From: Terebella lapidaria
Taxonomy: Eukaryota > Annelida > Polychaeta > Terebellida > Terebellidae
NCBI GenBank assembly: GCA_949152475.1
Contig: OX424561.1
Span: 30,002,481 to 30,066,480, forward strand
DNA length: 64,000 nt
Direction of reading: 5' to 3'
The position numbers were made by a program, and so were the translations under genes. The notes under the pieces were generated by a model. The model ran no database searches, was not told the DNA's origin, and saw only the letters and a list, made by a program, of their open reading frames with translations. Below, piece after piece: positions 46,206-59,105 of this stretch (its first letter is position 1; the number at the start of each line of letters is the position of its first letter).

Positions 46206-48750
46206 CAAGGTCATAATGCTGATATTGTTCACAGTATTAGGACGAACTCTTGCGGTCGGATGTTCTCACTGTACGCGTTCTTGCAGCGAGCAACCTGTTC
46301 TTGCATTAGGATCGTGGCAAAACGATTGAGTCGATATACGGTAGCGTTCATGCCTGTGACCATTTTTATTTAATAGGTATAAAATGCAATCGTAATGATA
46401 TTTGCTTCAGGATAGGTGTCCCGCCATGTACAGTTGTATTAGACCGACTCACATTTTGATGGATCATACAAAAAGGAACATTTTTTTCACTCAGTTTCAT
46501 GTGTATTTGGGCGGGAAAAAGGTTATTTTGCGAAAAAATATTGTGTTTTGAGTAGTGTCTAGCAAAGGGTGTGTGTAATAGTCCCCGTGAACATGATAAA
46601 GCCTGCAAATTCTCTCTGTTGGTGGAAAATGCAGATTTGAAAAACTTACGCTACACGTTCTTGCAAATATAGAAATATGACGAACTTTTCATTATGGTGA
46701 TTGTTCACATGTTAAATGATATCGTGATCATCTATAAACGGTTTCCAATGAGCATTGTTAATTTCGACCTCATATGCGGCTCACGGCCGGACAAAACTCC
46801 AGAAAATAACATTTTGCAATAACGCGTGTCCGTGATTCTCTGCACTTAATAATTTGCATGGTTCTAATTTGTGACCGATTTCAGCGAACTGTGACCAAGT
46901 TATCTAGCATACCATTATCAACCGCAATCTGTAAGTTTGGTAATATTATATGCAGTTTCGTGAAGATTGTACAGGAAAATTGTTCGATGCCAGTGATTGT
47001 ATGTAGCCCCCATTCTAAGTATACGATCCCAACACACGAATCTGCTAATCCAGTAGGATAATACTTATGTACATGGATATGTGAAATAGTCTTATTTTCC
47101 TGTCGCTGACGTAGTGAGAGTGACATGGCCTCTGTTTTGCTTTTTTTTAGGCAAGAACGCGTGACATACCCAGTTCAACACCGAGAACGCGTACACATTT
47201 TGCAAGAACGTGTTCTGACCTACCACCGTGTTGTTGGTGTACGTTCTTGAAAGGTTTCAAAACATGCCGCTTATCATCTATCATTGTGAAGTGTATAAGT
47301 TTTGTTGCCCGTAAATTGCCAGCCTGTTTGTGTCGGCCATTTTGATTTTGGCTGGTCTGAGATAAAAAATCGACCCAAATCCAGTCACTATTCGTTTCAG
47401 CCATTTTTAGTAAAAAAATGTTTGCCATTGAAAATTATTTCTGAAAGTTTCATCCACGTTTTCCTTCATAACGGAAGCTAGGCGGAATAAATTCCTATAA
47501 CATTTAAAGATAGAGCCTGAATATTGAAAACATTCAAATGGGAAACCATATATTGGGATTTCATTGGTGATCTTGAATTTGACTCTCAGTGACCTTGGAC
47601 TCCTGGATTTTAGCTATTCTTTCGAAACCTTTTCAGTTTTTTTTTGTCTAATTGATGAGAACGACTTCCAATATGTACCCATATGTTGTCTATAAGCTCT
47701 TCCCCGCCATTTGAACATTTTTTTAGCATAGAAAATTGCATCCACATCCACTATTCTCTTCATTTAATGGTAACTGTATCACACGTAGTGAACCGTGCAA
47801 TGCATACGAAAATAGAAGCCAATAGCTGTACCCGGATGTGTACTCATTGCACTGCAGTCGAATGTTTAGTTAAGGTATGACTTTGTGACAAAATGGTATC
47901 GAAATCCATCAAATGTATAGAGTATATCCACAGGACGTAATCGATTCCATGAACACATGTATTTTCGATCATACAATGCCACAATTGACACATTGAATTG
48001 TTTTTCGTCTTGGTAATCTGGTACATAATGCCCTCACCCAGACCATTTTTCTGTATCATCACCCTATCAACAAGGCAAGACGCACCTTTCCCACGGAAAC
48101 AACTCGCGACGGTGGCGTGTACCAGATTCCGAAAACAAAAAGGAACTAATGTGCCACTTGTGGCATTTCATGGCAGAAGTCATTGCTCCATGGAATCGAA
48201 GAGGTCCTGTGGATACATTTTAAACATTTGATCGATTTCACAAAATCATACTGCAACTAAACGTTCAGCTGCCGTGCAATGAGTACACATCCGGGTACAG
48301 CTCTTAGTTTCTATTATCGTATGCATTACACGGACTACTACGGGTGTGTATAGAGAAAATTCCCAGAACAATTCAGCTTCATTGTTTCTGAACCACCCAT
48401 CTGCATGTAGCGGACCGACATGTCTGACGAGATGGTGAACCCGAAAAGTTTTGTCGGGAAATGAATCACTTCGTGCCACCCCCCCCCCCCCCCCACTAAA
48501 AAAAATCGACATTGAAACACTTTTTGGGCTACGAAAGTTCCATGCACTATTCTCTTCATTTAATGGGACCTGTATGGAGAAACTCCTAAAAAATTTCGAG
48601 ATAGAGCTCAAATATTGGCACATCCAAATGGGAAGTCACATTTAGTGATTTCGGTGGTGACTTCGATTTTGACATCAGTGACGTTGAAGGATCAAAACAC
48701 CATATGTGGTGGGGGGAAATCCACTTGAGTCTCAAAACTATGCCTTTCTC

Positions 48751-49155
48751 GGCCCAAGTATCATATCCTGCGCTCTCCTCTATCTTCAATAAGGATTGAA
48801 CAGCTGCGAGACGGATTAAATGGGATATTTTCAGTTGAAGAGTAGTATCAAGGAGCGGTGTACGTTATTTGGGCCCATTTCTCTGTGAATTTTTCTGAGC
48901 CTTTGAGCTAACTCCCCTACATGTACACACGAATCACAGTCCCAACTGTTTACTGATTAGTGCAAGATTAACCATATATGTTGAGACTTTGAGTTCTTGG
49001 GGGATGAAGAGGCCAGATTCAGGCTGCCCTTCATGGCCCAAGTATCATACACTGCGCCATCTTCTATATTCAATAAGGATTAAAAAGGTGACAGACGGAT
49101 CAAATGGCATTTATTTAGTGGACGAGTAGTATTAAGGCGCAGTCTATGATACTTG
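48751..49155 (+). repeat. Two copies of a ~125-bp MITE (GGCCCAAGTATCATAC ends)
   Basis: Copies at 48751-48876 and 49035-49155. Both have CAATAAGGATTRAA and GACGGATYAAATGG inside and inverted ends of about 20 bp. The second is cut by a 696-bp element and resumes at 49852 with TTGGGCC. Relatives are at 29913-30034, 30261-30384 and 57952-58070. Confidence 0.75.
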
Positions 49156-49851
49156 TGCTGCGTTCCAATCATGTCGTGCAAATAGTGATTACGAGTTTCC
49201 CAGTGGTAAAAACCGTTCCAGTCACGTTACGACTGGTGAATTCCCATTTGCACAAGTCGTGAAGTGGAGGCAGATTTTCAGACTCGATTTGCACGAGTAG
49301 GAAAAACAAGACGGCAAATGGAGGGATTTTGTATGAAAACAACATATAAAATGGAAAAACTTTGTTAGTTTTACCTATTAAGCAGTTGTATACTAATTCC
49401 ATCAGGTGTACAGTAGAAACAACTACACTTACCAGACTGTCTGCCCCTGATGACGCCAGTGTGTCTTTTGATAAAGTATTTGGTCGGGCTTTGTTTCTAT
49501 TGCAAAATGTTGTGTTTTACGTTTGTTATTGGAATCATCAAAATTTGGATGTATTGGTGGTAATAGATTGATACTTTCGCTATTATCATGCATCTATGTA
49601 TAAAATGGTAAAATACTAACATTGAAATGAAGATTTTGACTTTTTTGATAAAATTATCAAAAAATATTTTTTCTAATTTTTCATTATTTTTGGCCTGAGT
49701 TGATTAGAAAATAATGCAATAATGAGTGCCACAATTACTTTCATTTACGAGGTCATATTTTTACTCATAGATACTCGGAGGAACTTTGAACTCGTACTGC
49801 ACCACTTCCCACTCGTGATCACCATTTGCACGACTTGAATGGAACGCAGCA
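49156..49851. mobile_element. 696-bp element with TGCTGCGTTCCA ends, TTG target duplication
   Basis: The ends TGCTGCGTTCCAATCATGTC and, reversed, TGCTGCGTTCCATTCAAGTC form inverted repeats that continue through GTGCAAATRGTGATYACGAG. It interrupts a MITE whose end GATACTTGGGCC is split, with TTG on both sides (49153-49155 and 49852-49854). The copy-2 homologue lacks the whole insertion. It carries a full copy of the dispersed ~200-bp repeat (49386-49582). No transposase frame is present. Confidence 0.8.
49386..49582 (+). repeat. Dispersed ~200-bp repeat, fullest copy
   Basis: It runs from GTTGTATACTAATTCCATCA through AAACAACTACACTTACCAGA and TTTGGTCGGGCTTTGTTTCT to GGTAATAGATTGATACT. A short open frame (DDASVSFDKVFGRALF) across it is shared with copy b on the minus strand, but substitutions in other copies break it, so coding is doubtful. 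Confidence 0.75.
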
Positions 49852-49923
49852 TTGGGCCGGATTCTCAATAACCGAGCATATATTCGTATTGCGTGCAATA
49901 CAACTGTATCTGCATGAGCGGAA

Positions 49924-50200
49924 GTGTGTCTATATGCCTTCATTGATCACAACAAAGCATTCGATTCCATCAGACCGTAATCCTTATGGCTAAAACTTAT
50001 CTCCACGTGTATAAACGGTGAAGTTTTTAATCGTGATCTGTATTCCCAAGCCAAATCTTGTGTTGAAGGTTTCAATGATTATCTTTCTGATTGCTTTGTG
50101 TGGGACAGGATAAAAAGAATAAGGATGCAAATGATTTCATTGATATAGGGGTTCGCGAAAACATCGGGTCTTGTGTACACTTTCATAACCCGCAGTTTTA
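49924..50200 (+). pseudogene. LINE reverse-transcriptase fragment, copy 1
   Basis: Plus-strand translation gives VCLYAFIDHNKAFDSI, then after a stop LWLKLISTCINGEVFN, LYSQAKSCVEGFNDYLSDCF and, further on in another frame, FIDIGVRENIGS. Family pattern: AFIDxxKAFDSVxxxxLWxKLxxxGIxGK, YxxxKSCVxxxxxxSxxFxCxxGVRQGE, the finger and palm region of non-LTR reverse transcriptases. The GVRQGE and YADD regions are damaged or missing. It lies opposite to the direction of the promoter block just downstream. Confidence 0.7.
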
Positions 50201-50382
50201 TGAACAGTGAACATGTCTTTCGTAAAAAAATACTAGAATGTGGCGGAATATGTATATAACGTTCCGTGCACATTAATGTTAATGTTCCGTATGTTTTGAT
50301 CGAAATGTTATTTGGATAAAAATAAAGACATATGTATTCATTTTATCAAGGCCCTGAAAGGAATGCATGGTGCTTGACTTAC

Positions 50383-50479
50383 CTCAAATATGATGTGTGC
50401 TCACGATGTCGGGATTGGTGATGCACACAGAGTTGTGATATTCAGTATTAGGATTTTTCTTGTGCGGTTGCATTTATAG
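50383..50479 (-). promoter_or_regulatory. Ly6-type promoter block without a gene (orphan 1)
   Basis: On the minus strand a TATA box (CTATAAAT, 50479-50472), a leader of about 70 nt homologous to the gene 1 first exon, and a strong splice donor (TTTGAG/GTAAGT at 50382). About 800 bp of upstream homology also matches. Downstream on the minus strand I find no signal-peptide exon or DLCN exon before 44 kb. It may drive a non-coding transcript or be inactive. Confidence 0.6.
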
Positions 50480-51290
50480 GTATCGCCGGGTACGGTACAA
50501 TAATGTATTCATTAACATGATCACAAGGGGGCATGGGATTGACCCTTTCGACTGCTCGTTTATTTATTGCTTGAAATGAACATACTGATTGTCAGGGACA
50601 ACACCACGCCTGACACAGTAATAAACTGGAAACATTGGCGTGTAAGTCTAGAACACTTCAAAGTATTAAAATAAAAAAACTAAGATACTTAAAATGATAA
50701 CACATATAATTTATATTGTAGTTCGTGAGGTGAAATGACTGACTCTTGAACATACACAGGAACCAAGCCCTTGTGATGTTCCATGATCTACTCAGACTGT
50801 GAATGTTTCATTGGGTGATGAATGATCATTTGAATTGTTGTTCAAATCCTATCCATGGGCAACGCAGATAATCATGTGAAAAAAAGTATATGTCAAGTGC
50901 AGTAGATCTGAGCCCCACGATAAGATCAAACTAGTCTCTTCAGGAGATAATAAAACTTTATGACGCTTATCCTCTCCAATTGCATACTCCATAGACATTT
51001 TGCTTTACATTTCTAATACTCACTGTACACATTGTAACAGCAGCAATACATAATATATGTACACGTGGTTCTTCAATTTCGATCCCGTCTAAAATGAATG
51101 TGGTGTTTCGTTATTTGAAGATAATCAGTCAATTTCATATAAATTAGATGATTAGAATCATAGCTTTCATATACACGCTCTAGTTATCCCTGAATTCTTG
51201 TATCTTGAACGCTTGTACTTTTCAGCGGAATCCATGTGGTATTTGAGAAACTACATATGCCATAGTTAGAATATTTTTGACATTAGAGCG

Positions 51291-53084
51291 TTGGGGGCGA
51301 AGCGCCCAACTCTCTATATGTCTATGTGCTGACTTTTTTTATGGAGGTTTCATGCCAACCTATCGACGCCCGTTTTCGCATGTAAACCTTTGTACACCTA
51401 CTTCAAATGAGTATTTTCTTCGTCCTTGACATAAAATCTCTCGATTTGATGGCAAGCTTTGAATATTCCACAGATATATAATGCATAAATCGATGTGTTA
51501 GGTTTGAGAAAATTACGCAAAATGGTCAGCTCGTCTGGAAAACGTCAAAATGGCGGAGCCGATGGAAATTCACGTTCCCAGAATGCAAAGCAAATTTTAC
51601 CTCAATGACGCGTACTTTGGAACGTACAATTTTCTGTGCATCATTTTGTGCATGCATGTACATGTAACCTTGCGTGCGGCCTTCTTTGGCGTAATGAAGT
51701 AAACACAACGATTCGTGTACGGTACCACGACTACATTTACCGTAATTGGACATATTTTATCACATGACAAGGTGTTCCATGCTGGGTTGCGAAACCTTTT
51801 TATTTTAAACTGGTCTTTTAATTTGCTCAGTATGCATGTGTTATCTATATCATGATATCAGATGCAGATATTCCTCATACTTTCCAATATTTTAAGGATA
51901 TTTTATTGAGGTTCAATATCATTTTATCAGGCGTATCTGTTTCATTGAGTTCAAAATAAATGTTTACTCATTAGGAATATGATTGAAGTAGGCCTATGTG
52001 TTTCATCATAATATACGGGAATGAATTGGAATCATGTGGGACATGATATGTTTCAATTTTCTTTTTTTGTAAGGGGGGGGGGGGGGGGTGTAAGATATAT
52101 TCAGGTCTCGTGGTGCTGATGGTGTGCTCGAGCTCTAATGTCGTCTCCCGCAGTTAGCTGCAGTTTCTTGTTACAACGGTGTGTGCGTTGAAGTGATTTA
52201 GCTTATCGATAAAAAAAATAATTTAATATTCTCACAAGCAAGGAGAGGTCAAAATATCCCCTTTTTTGGAGACGAATTTAATGGTAATTGTACATTGAAT
52301 GATGTAGACATGACCTTGGTTCTAAACATTGAAGGTGAGATGAGATCAAATTTTACGAATTTTTACCTCAGGTAATTTGCTATGTGGTCACATAAACAAT
52401 CTAGGCTGAAGCCACAAGCTTCAATTCTAACGTTTGACTGAATATGTACATATTTAACCACTCCTCACTAAAGGTTACAGGGTACCCAAAGATGCAACAC
52501 AAATGGTTATATCTGATGCATGTTTTCACGTCTACGATTAATTCTTACTACTGGATATTATGTCAAACAATGGCATGTGACTTAGTCGTATTCTGTTGGT
52601 TACCCAACTTGGAAAGAAACAGAGGCAGGCTTGTTGTTCTCGTTAAATGGTCGAACAATCCAACCATTTTTAATAATGATTTCAAGGACAATTTTCAATC
52701 ATTTTTCAATAATCTTTTTTTATTGCTTTTACACATAATTTGATTTCCGTGTGGCTTTGAAGGAGAATCTGCGCAGTTAACAATTCAGCAAATTTGGAAA
52801 CTAGGAATATCCCTTGACGTTGATTCCTCAAAATACATGCAAAATCATATTTGTACATGTATCATTGGTATTGAAATATAAAAACAAGACCATCAGAGAT
52901 TGCAGACTCTCGCCCAACTGATTTAGTTAATTTATATGTTGAGCACATTTTAACGCAGCATTCTATTGACGTGTTTTTTTGGTTACTGACCGAGAGTGAA
53001 AACAGACAAACACGAATCTTTCATAACCGGCATACCAAGTTTCAATTAATTAAATGCAGTTGTGACAGAGTTGTGACATTTTCC
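51291..53084. other. Spacer between the segmental copies, no gene recognised
   Basis: It starts with a hairpin GTTGGGGGCGAAGCGCCCAA (51292-51312) of the kind that begins dispersed repeats. A G run of about 17 lies at 52072-52088. A 99-codon plus-strand frame (52444-52743) is asparagine- and phenylalanine-rich without recognised motif. Confidence 0.4.
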
Positions 53085-53610
53085 ATTTATGGAAATGTTA
53101 TGTTCATAACGTCATTGTGACGTTACTGTTTGTCCTGAAGCCAAAATATATCCGAAGCCGGAAATATATCCGAAATCTGGGTCTCAATACCTTCCTTATG
53201 ATATATTACTCGACAGGTTTCAGAAGATTAGCATATTTGACTCTAACATCATGACTTGACCTCATGGAATTTGAAATACATGTGTGATTGCAATTCCTCT
53301 TCTGCATGTTTTGGTCAAGCTGCATCTCTTTACCTCGATTTAACAGGGGAATGTTTTTTTACAGGTTTTCAGTGACCTTGACCATGACCTCTGACCCTGA
53401 TAATTCGTCCTATTTTGTGGCCTGTAAGATACATACAGTTTGACGCGATTTCAGACAGTTTTGACGAAGTTATGGCACCTTGAAATATAGGAAATTCGAT
53501 GTTTATAACGTCATTGTGACGTCACTGTATGTCGTAGCGCCCCAAATAAGGTATATCCGGAGTCTGGGCTCAAAACCTTTCTAATGATATGCTACTTGAT
53601 ACACTGTGCA
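53085..53610 (+). repeat. Direct repeats with TAACGTCATTGTGACGT
   Basis: ATAACGTCATTGTGACGT, TATATCCG, TCTGGG-CTCA and ACCTT-CT-ATGATAT occur at 53105-53215 and again at 53514-53595. The core TGACGTCA-like words are palindromic. Class is unknown. Confidence 0.55.
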
Positions 53611-53783
53611 AAGATTCGTAAATGACCCTGACTTTGACCCCTGGCGGACACTCCAAGGTCAAGGCACCATTCTATACCGTGCATCGTTACATGGAAAAGG
53701 AAGTGGATTTACATACATGTATAGGCACATACGTCACACTTTACATAAATGCACATGCGCCTACTATGTGAGGCAAAACCAAA

Positions 53784-54473
53784 GGCCCGATTTCTCATCT
53801 CCGGGTTACCCCTGGGTTTTCATAACCCGATGTTAACCCTGGGATAACCTGTAGGTCACCTTTACTTTGCATTTCTAATGTCCGAGTTATCCCTCGGTTA
53901 TCCCTGGGTTTCGTAACCCACGGGTAACACGGTGTCAATTCCAAGGAAACCTATGGAATTCGTCCATATCGGATCGTCCATTCAGGTACATTGTCCATTC
54001 TAAAATCGTCTATCTCGGATGACACTGTCACCGTATGATAGCATAGACTTATCCGGCGCTACCGCTTGAGCTAACAGACGATATGACATTGTATGAAAGT
54101 CTCGGTCCCGAGCATCACGATCAGATCAGAATATTGAGCTGTTCAGGATCCCTAACTTGATGTAAACGCAGCCATACCGAGATGCGTTGTTTGTGTGTGC
54201 AAGACTGAGTTGATTTGTTTAATTTTGATCTGAGTGCATCGTGTTCTCATTTTAGGCTGCACTAGGTTGCCGAGCCAAAAAACAACAACACAACCACGGG
54301 TTTACCGCGGGTTAGCCTTAGGTTAGGTAACCTAGACCTAGCCTTGACATGGGAAACAAACCCGACCCACGCCCACGGGTCAGGGTTATCCTACTGGGTT
54401 AGCTCACCCAGGGTTTACCCTGGGTATTGGATTTAACCTACCTGGGTTAACCCAGAGATGAGAAAAAAGGGCC
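53784..54473. mobile_element. 690-bp MITE with GGCCC-TTTCTCATCTC ends
   Basis: The ends GGCCCGATTTCTCATCTC and, reversed, GGCCCTTTTTTCTCATCTC are followed on both sides by GGGTTA-type repeats (CGGGTTACCCCTGGG, TGGGTTAACCCAGG). The insertion is absent from copy 1, where AGGCAAAATCGTACTG is continuous. Exact target duplication is unclear. The interior has no coding frame; it holds TCGTCCATATCGGATCGTCC repeats. Confidence 0.75.
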
Positions 54474-54539
54474 ATACTGTTTCATTTATAGGCAAATGTG
54501 TCTGTATACACGGGAATACGGTATGTGGCCGGAGGGCAT

Positions 54540-55290
54540 GTGACATCTTGTGTGGAAACTGTCAATTCCAGAACTTCAATAACTAATTAGAAAATAATCA
54601 GATATTTTCGAAACATAAATGGTTAATTCCAAATTCTAAATGTGGAAACTGTCAATTCCAGAACTTCAATAACTAATTTAAAAGTAATCAGATATTTTCG
54701 AAACATAAATGGTTAATTCGAAATTCTAAAAACATAAATGGTTCGAAACATAAATGGTTAATTCCAAATTCTAAATTGATAATTTTGTAATAACTGCATC
54801 AGTAGAAAAAATAATCAAATAATTCTAAAACATACATTTTCAATTCCAGCAACTAAATTGATATAATAAATTATGCAACACTCAAATAGATATTTAGAAA
54901 AATTATCAGATATCTCCCAAAAATGATTTGCGTATTTCACCAACTAGATTGATAACTCCAAAACATAAATGGTAAATACAAAAATAATGGAGTACTAGTA
55001 ATTCTAAAATTTGCTTTTTTTGAAAATCAAGTTTGGTAATTCCTGAAATTAAATGTAAAATTTAAAACCAATAATTGAAAGATCCAACAAACATAATTAC
55101 CAGTTCAAAAACGTAAATTGTTAATTCCGAAACATAAATTGTTAATTCTTGGAAACCAAATGATAAATCATGAAATTAAATAGATAATAATTGTAAGATC
55201 ATTTTCAAGTATTAATTGTTATTTCACAACACCAGTTGGTAATTCTGAAACATAACTTATCAATTCTAACAATTAAATGGAAATTTCGTG
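54540..55290 (+). repeat. Degenerate AT-rich minisatellite, copy 2
   Basis: It is homologous to 45160-45780. A block with AACTGTCAATTCCAGAACTT occurs twice (about 54557 and 54645), so this copy gained at least one internal duplication after the segmental event. Confidence 0.7.
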
Positions 55291-55497
55291 AGTAGTGAAC
55301 GTAACACCAATACTCTTGATTACCCTACTGATCATCTGATGGTTATACTTTGTTTCATAAAGCAAAATCAGATTCGGTGTTGTTTATGGTATTTGTACAT
55401 TTGTTAGGAAAGTATCGCTGATCATTGTAAGCCTTTAAAATTTGAATTTGACTGCATACTGTGGCTGTGAATATTAATTCCAAAAACATACTTTGAA

Positions 55498-55680
55498 ATG
55501 GTTTTAGGCTCAATCCGTCATGACATCACATATATTAAAGGTCAATATGGTGTCCCAGTGCTTTTGATGGGTGACTTCAACTGCAGCATAGATGATCCAG
55601 ATGATAATGCGACAGATGTTCCGAATATGGCTGAATCTTGTGCAATTGATATGATAGACATGGATGAAATTGATGAACAC
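55498..55680 (+). pseudogene. LINE endonuclease (APE-type) fragment, copy 2
   Basis: MVLGSIRHDITYIKGQYGV followed by PVLLMGDFNCSIDDPDDNAT, then MAESCAIDMIDMDE. It is parallel to 46023-46205 with a slightly different downstream part: copy 1 carries about 80 extra bases after the HNADIVHS region, with two CGTTCTTGCA words. Both frames have stayed open over 55 codons since duplication, which may be chance. Confidence 0.65.
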
Positions 55681-57951
55681 TCAAGGGTCACTACGAATGA
55701 GTCTATGTACGGTAGCGTATATGCCTGTGACCATTTCTACCTAATAGTTATAAAATGCAATCGTATTAATAGTTGTTTCAGGATATGTGTAGCGCCATGT
55801 ACAGTTGTATTAGACCGACTCACATTTTGATGAATCATACAAAAAGGAACATCTCTCACTTAGTTTCATTGTGTATTTGGACAGGAAAACGGTTATTTTG
55901 CGAGAAAATATTGTGTTCTGAGCAGTGTCTAGCACGGGAAGTGTGTACAGTCGCCATAAAACCTGCAAATTCTGTCTGGTGGTGGTAAATGCAGCTCTGG
56001 AATGTTACACGTTCTTGAAAACTTACGCTACGCGTTCTTGCAAATATAGAAATATGACGAACCTATGATTATGATGATTCTTCACATGTTTAGTGATATC
56101 GTGATCAATAAGTATTGCTAAACGGTTTTCAATAAGCCTTGTTGATTTCGACCTCATATGCGGCTCACGGCCGGACACAACTCCAGAAAATAACATTTGC
56201 AAGAATGCATGTCCGTGATTCTCTGCACTAAATCATTTGCATGGTTTTAATTTGTGACCGATCTCAGCGAACTGTGAACATGATGTCTAGCATACCATTA
56301 TCAGTCGCAATCTGTATGTTTGGTAATATTATATGCAGTTTCGTGAAGATTGTACAGGAAAATTTCTCGATGCCAGTGATTTTGTTCCCATTCTAAGTGC
56401 ACAATACCCACTCATACATCTGCTAATCCAGTACTGATATTACTAATGTACATGGATGTGTGAAATAGTCTAACAGGTCATGGAAGCATTATTTTGTGGG
56501 AGATATCTTATTTTCCTGTCGCTGACGGAGTTATCGGGAGTGACATGGCGTCTGTTATGCTGTTTTTTAGGTAAGAACGCGTGGCATACCCAGTTCAACA
56601 CCGAGAACGCGTACAGATTTTGCAAGAACATGTTCCGATCTCTCACCGTGTTGATGGTGTACATATTCTTGGAAGGTTTCAAAACATGCCCCTTCTCATC
56701 TCTCATTGTGACGTGTATAAATTTCGTTGCCCGTAAATTGCCAGCTTGTTTGTGGCGGCCATTTTGAATTTTTGACAAGTCCAAGAAAAATATCGTCGCA
56801 AATCCAGTCACTATTCGTTTCAGCCATTTTTAGTAAAAGATGTTTGCCAATGCAAAATATTTTGAAAATTTCATCCAAAAATGAAAATTTCATCCACGTT
56901 TTCTTTCATAATGGGAGCTGAGCGGAATAAATTCCTATAACACCTAAAGTTAGAGCCTGAATATTAGAAATCATATGGGAAATCATATATTGGGATTTCA
57001 TTGGTGATCTCGAATTTGACTTTCAGTATTTTTTTTGTCAAATTGATGAAAACGACTTACAATATTTACCCCTGTGATGTGTATAACTTCATTGTTTTTA
57101 TCCACCCGTCCGCATGTGGCGGTCATTTTGCATTTCTGACGAGATGGTGAACCTAAAATGTTTTGAGGAAATTAAATCATCATTCATTTTGGGTCCGGCC
57201 CTCCTCTTTCGAAAACTTTCACCACATCCAATATTCTCTTAATTTTTTCTACCAGATAGCCATTTTCGAATTTGTAATGAGCTATATACCAATACATCTT
57301 ACTTATGTACTTATAGCCTTCTTTTTTATTGTTGATGAGACGAATCTCATGGGTGATAAAAGTGTCCATAGCGTGTCCATATCTTGATTAGTTATGAAGA
57401 TATAGCAGCTTTAGTGACGAATTGTTGTTTCTCGATCCATTGCAATGAGTATTCGTAACGTCACAAGTGTCTAATAGGTTAATTAATCAATTAACTAAAC
57501 AATTAATTAAGGTCCTACATTTCAGCTCGTGACAATAATATATGTGTTAATTTAGTGTCCAGATACATTTTCGGGCATATGTATCATCGAATATAATCAG
57601 TGCTCAGTTACATATACATTTATCATGTTTATTGGTTGTCAAAGTCATGGTTACGCAGCGTAACCATCAGCACATCCACCCCCCCCCCCCCCAAAGATAA
57701 ATCGGCATTGCAACATTTTTAGGACTCGGAAAATTTGATCCACTATTCTCTTCATTTAATGGGAACTGTATCTCATAGGATCTCCTAGAAAATTTCGAGG
57801 CAGAGCTTAAATATTGGCACGTTCACATGGGAAGTCACATTATTTATTGATTTCGGTGGTGACTTCGAATTTGACCTCAGCGACTTGGAAGGATCAAAAC
57901 AGCAGTTGTGGTGGGGGAAAACCCACTTGAGTCTTGAACTATACGTTTCTT

Positions 57952-58070
57952 GGCCCAAATATCCTGCGTTTTCCTCATTTCCAATAAGGATTAAGCGTGT
58001 GAGAGATGGATTAAATGGTATGTTTTCAGTTGACGAGTAGTATTAATGAGTAGTGTACGTTACTTGGGCT
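57952..58070 (+). repeat. ~120-bp MITE (GGCCCAAATATCC end), diverged copy
   Basis: The counterpart of 48751-48876 within the segmental duplication, with CAATAAGGATTAAGCG and GATGGATTAAATGGTA inside and TACTTGGGCT at the end. Confidence 0.65.
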
Positions 58071-59105
58071 CATTTCTCTGTTAATCTTTCTGAACCTTTG
58101 AGCTAATTGTCCTACATGTAAACATGAATCACAGTCTTGAGCTGGATCAGCAAACTGTTTACTGCATTGATTAATGAGAGATGAACCCTATTGAGTCTTT
58201 GTTGAGACTTTGATGCGTGGTTGGATGCGGACGTCTGGCTTAAACCCGGGAAAGGGTTTACAAGCAGTAAACTGAGCTTAAACCAAGGTTTTGGATTGCA
58301 GATATCAAGCTTAAATGAAGCCAGGGTTCAAGCTATATAACCAATACATCTGAACCTGGTCAGGGGTAGGTTTAAGTCTAGCTTACATTGCTACAAAATG
58401 TGTACATTCGTGTAAATACAATACAAGCTATGTTTTGAGATACCATAACTAAGTGATCCGGTTCAGTGTGTAGATATACAATCTGTCTGCTGAGTATATT
58501 GATAGAATTTATGATATTGATAAGGCTGAATATTGGCACGTTAACTACTGCTCAATAAAGTGACCACCACATTTGGAATGAATTGTTAGAATGGCGTATT
58601 TCGGGCAAAATTGAACCGAATAGTAAAAAGTATTTTTTCTGACCATTGGTCCTCTTTGTACATCATGTAACTGCTATTTCAGTTTTAAACCCTAGGGATG
58701 AATATGGTGTACAAGCGGTGCTAGTGTGACCAGTTTCTGGTTTAATTTCGTTTCGATCTAATAGTGTTATCACACCCCAGACCAGTTGTTATGTGTTATG
58801 TTGAGCTACGTTAGGGAAACATGTACGTATGTGTGATACTGTCTTTGAGTGGTGACACTGTTATGACAGTGTTTGTGCACCGGTATTTATTCGATCCTTG
58901 CCTAATATTCGTCCATCTTTTGTCTTGTTCTCGATAATAGACTTTTTGTTTGTCCACTACTTCCCAAAGCACTTTTCTTTCGAGGTTGCTGTTTTCCTGT
59001 CATAATTTCAATCATCAGAAATCAACCGATGCAAAATAACACAATCCGCCTCTGCCGGACGAAACAAACCACAATCACACTGTAGATACTCCGATTACCG
59101 TCGAT

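Larger units (their letters stand above)
44973..51290 (+). repeat. Segmental duplication, copy 1
   Basis: This block is homologous, in direct orientation and order, to 53700-64000. Shared landmarks are AAGTGGATTCACATACATG, the AT-rich minisatellite, the MVLGSI endonuclease fragment, GCCAGCATGTTTG-type repeat lines, a C run near 48479, the VDHNKAFD reverse-transcriptase fragment and the Ly6-type promoter block. It differs by one small MITE (49035-49155) and a 696-bp element (49156-49851). Confidence 0.8.

Noticed and set aside
48479-48494. C-run as a functional element
   Set aside because: Similar C or G runs occur at 8349, 16267, 35883, 52072 and 57679 in unrelated settings; I read them as simple repeats.
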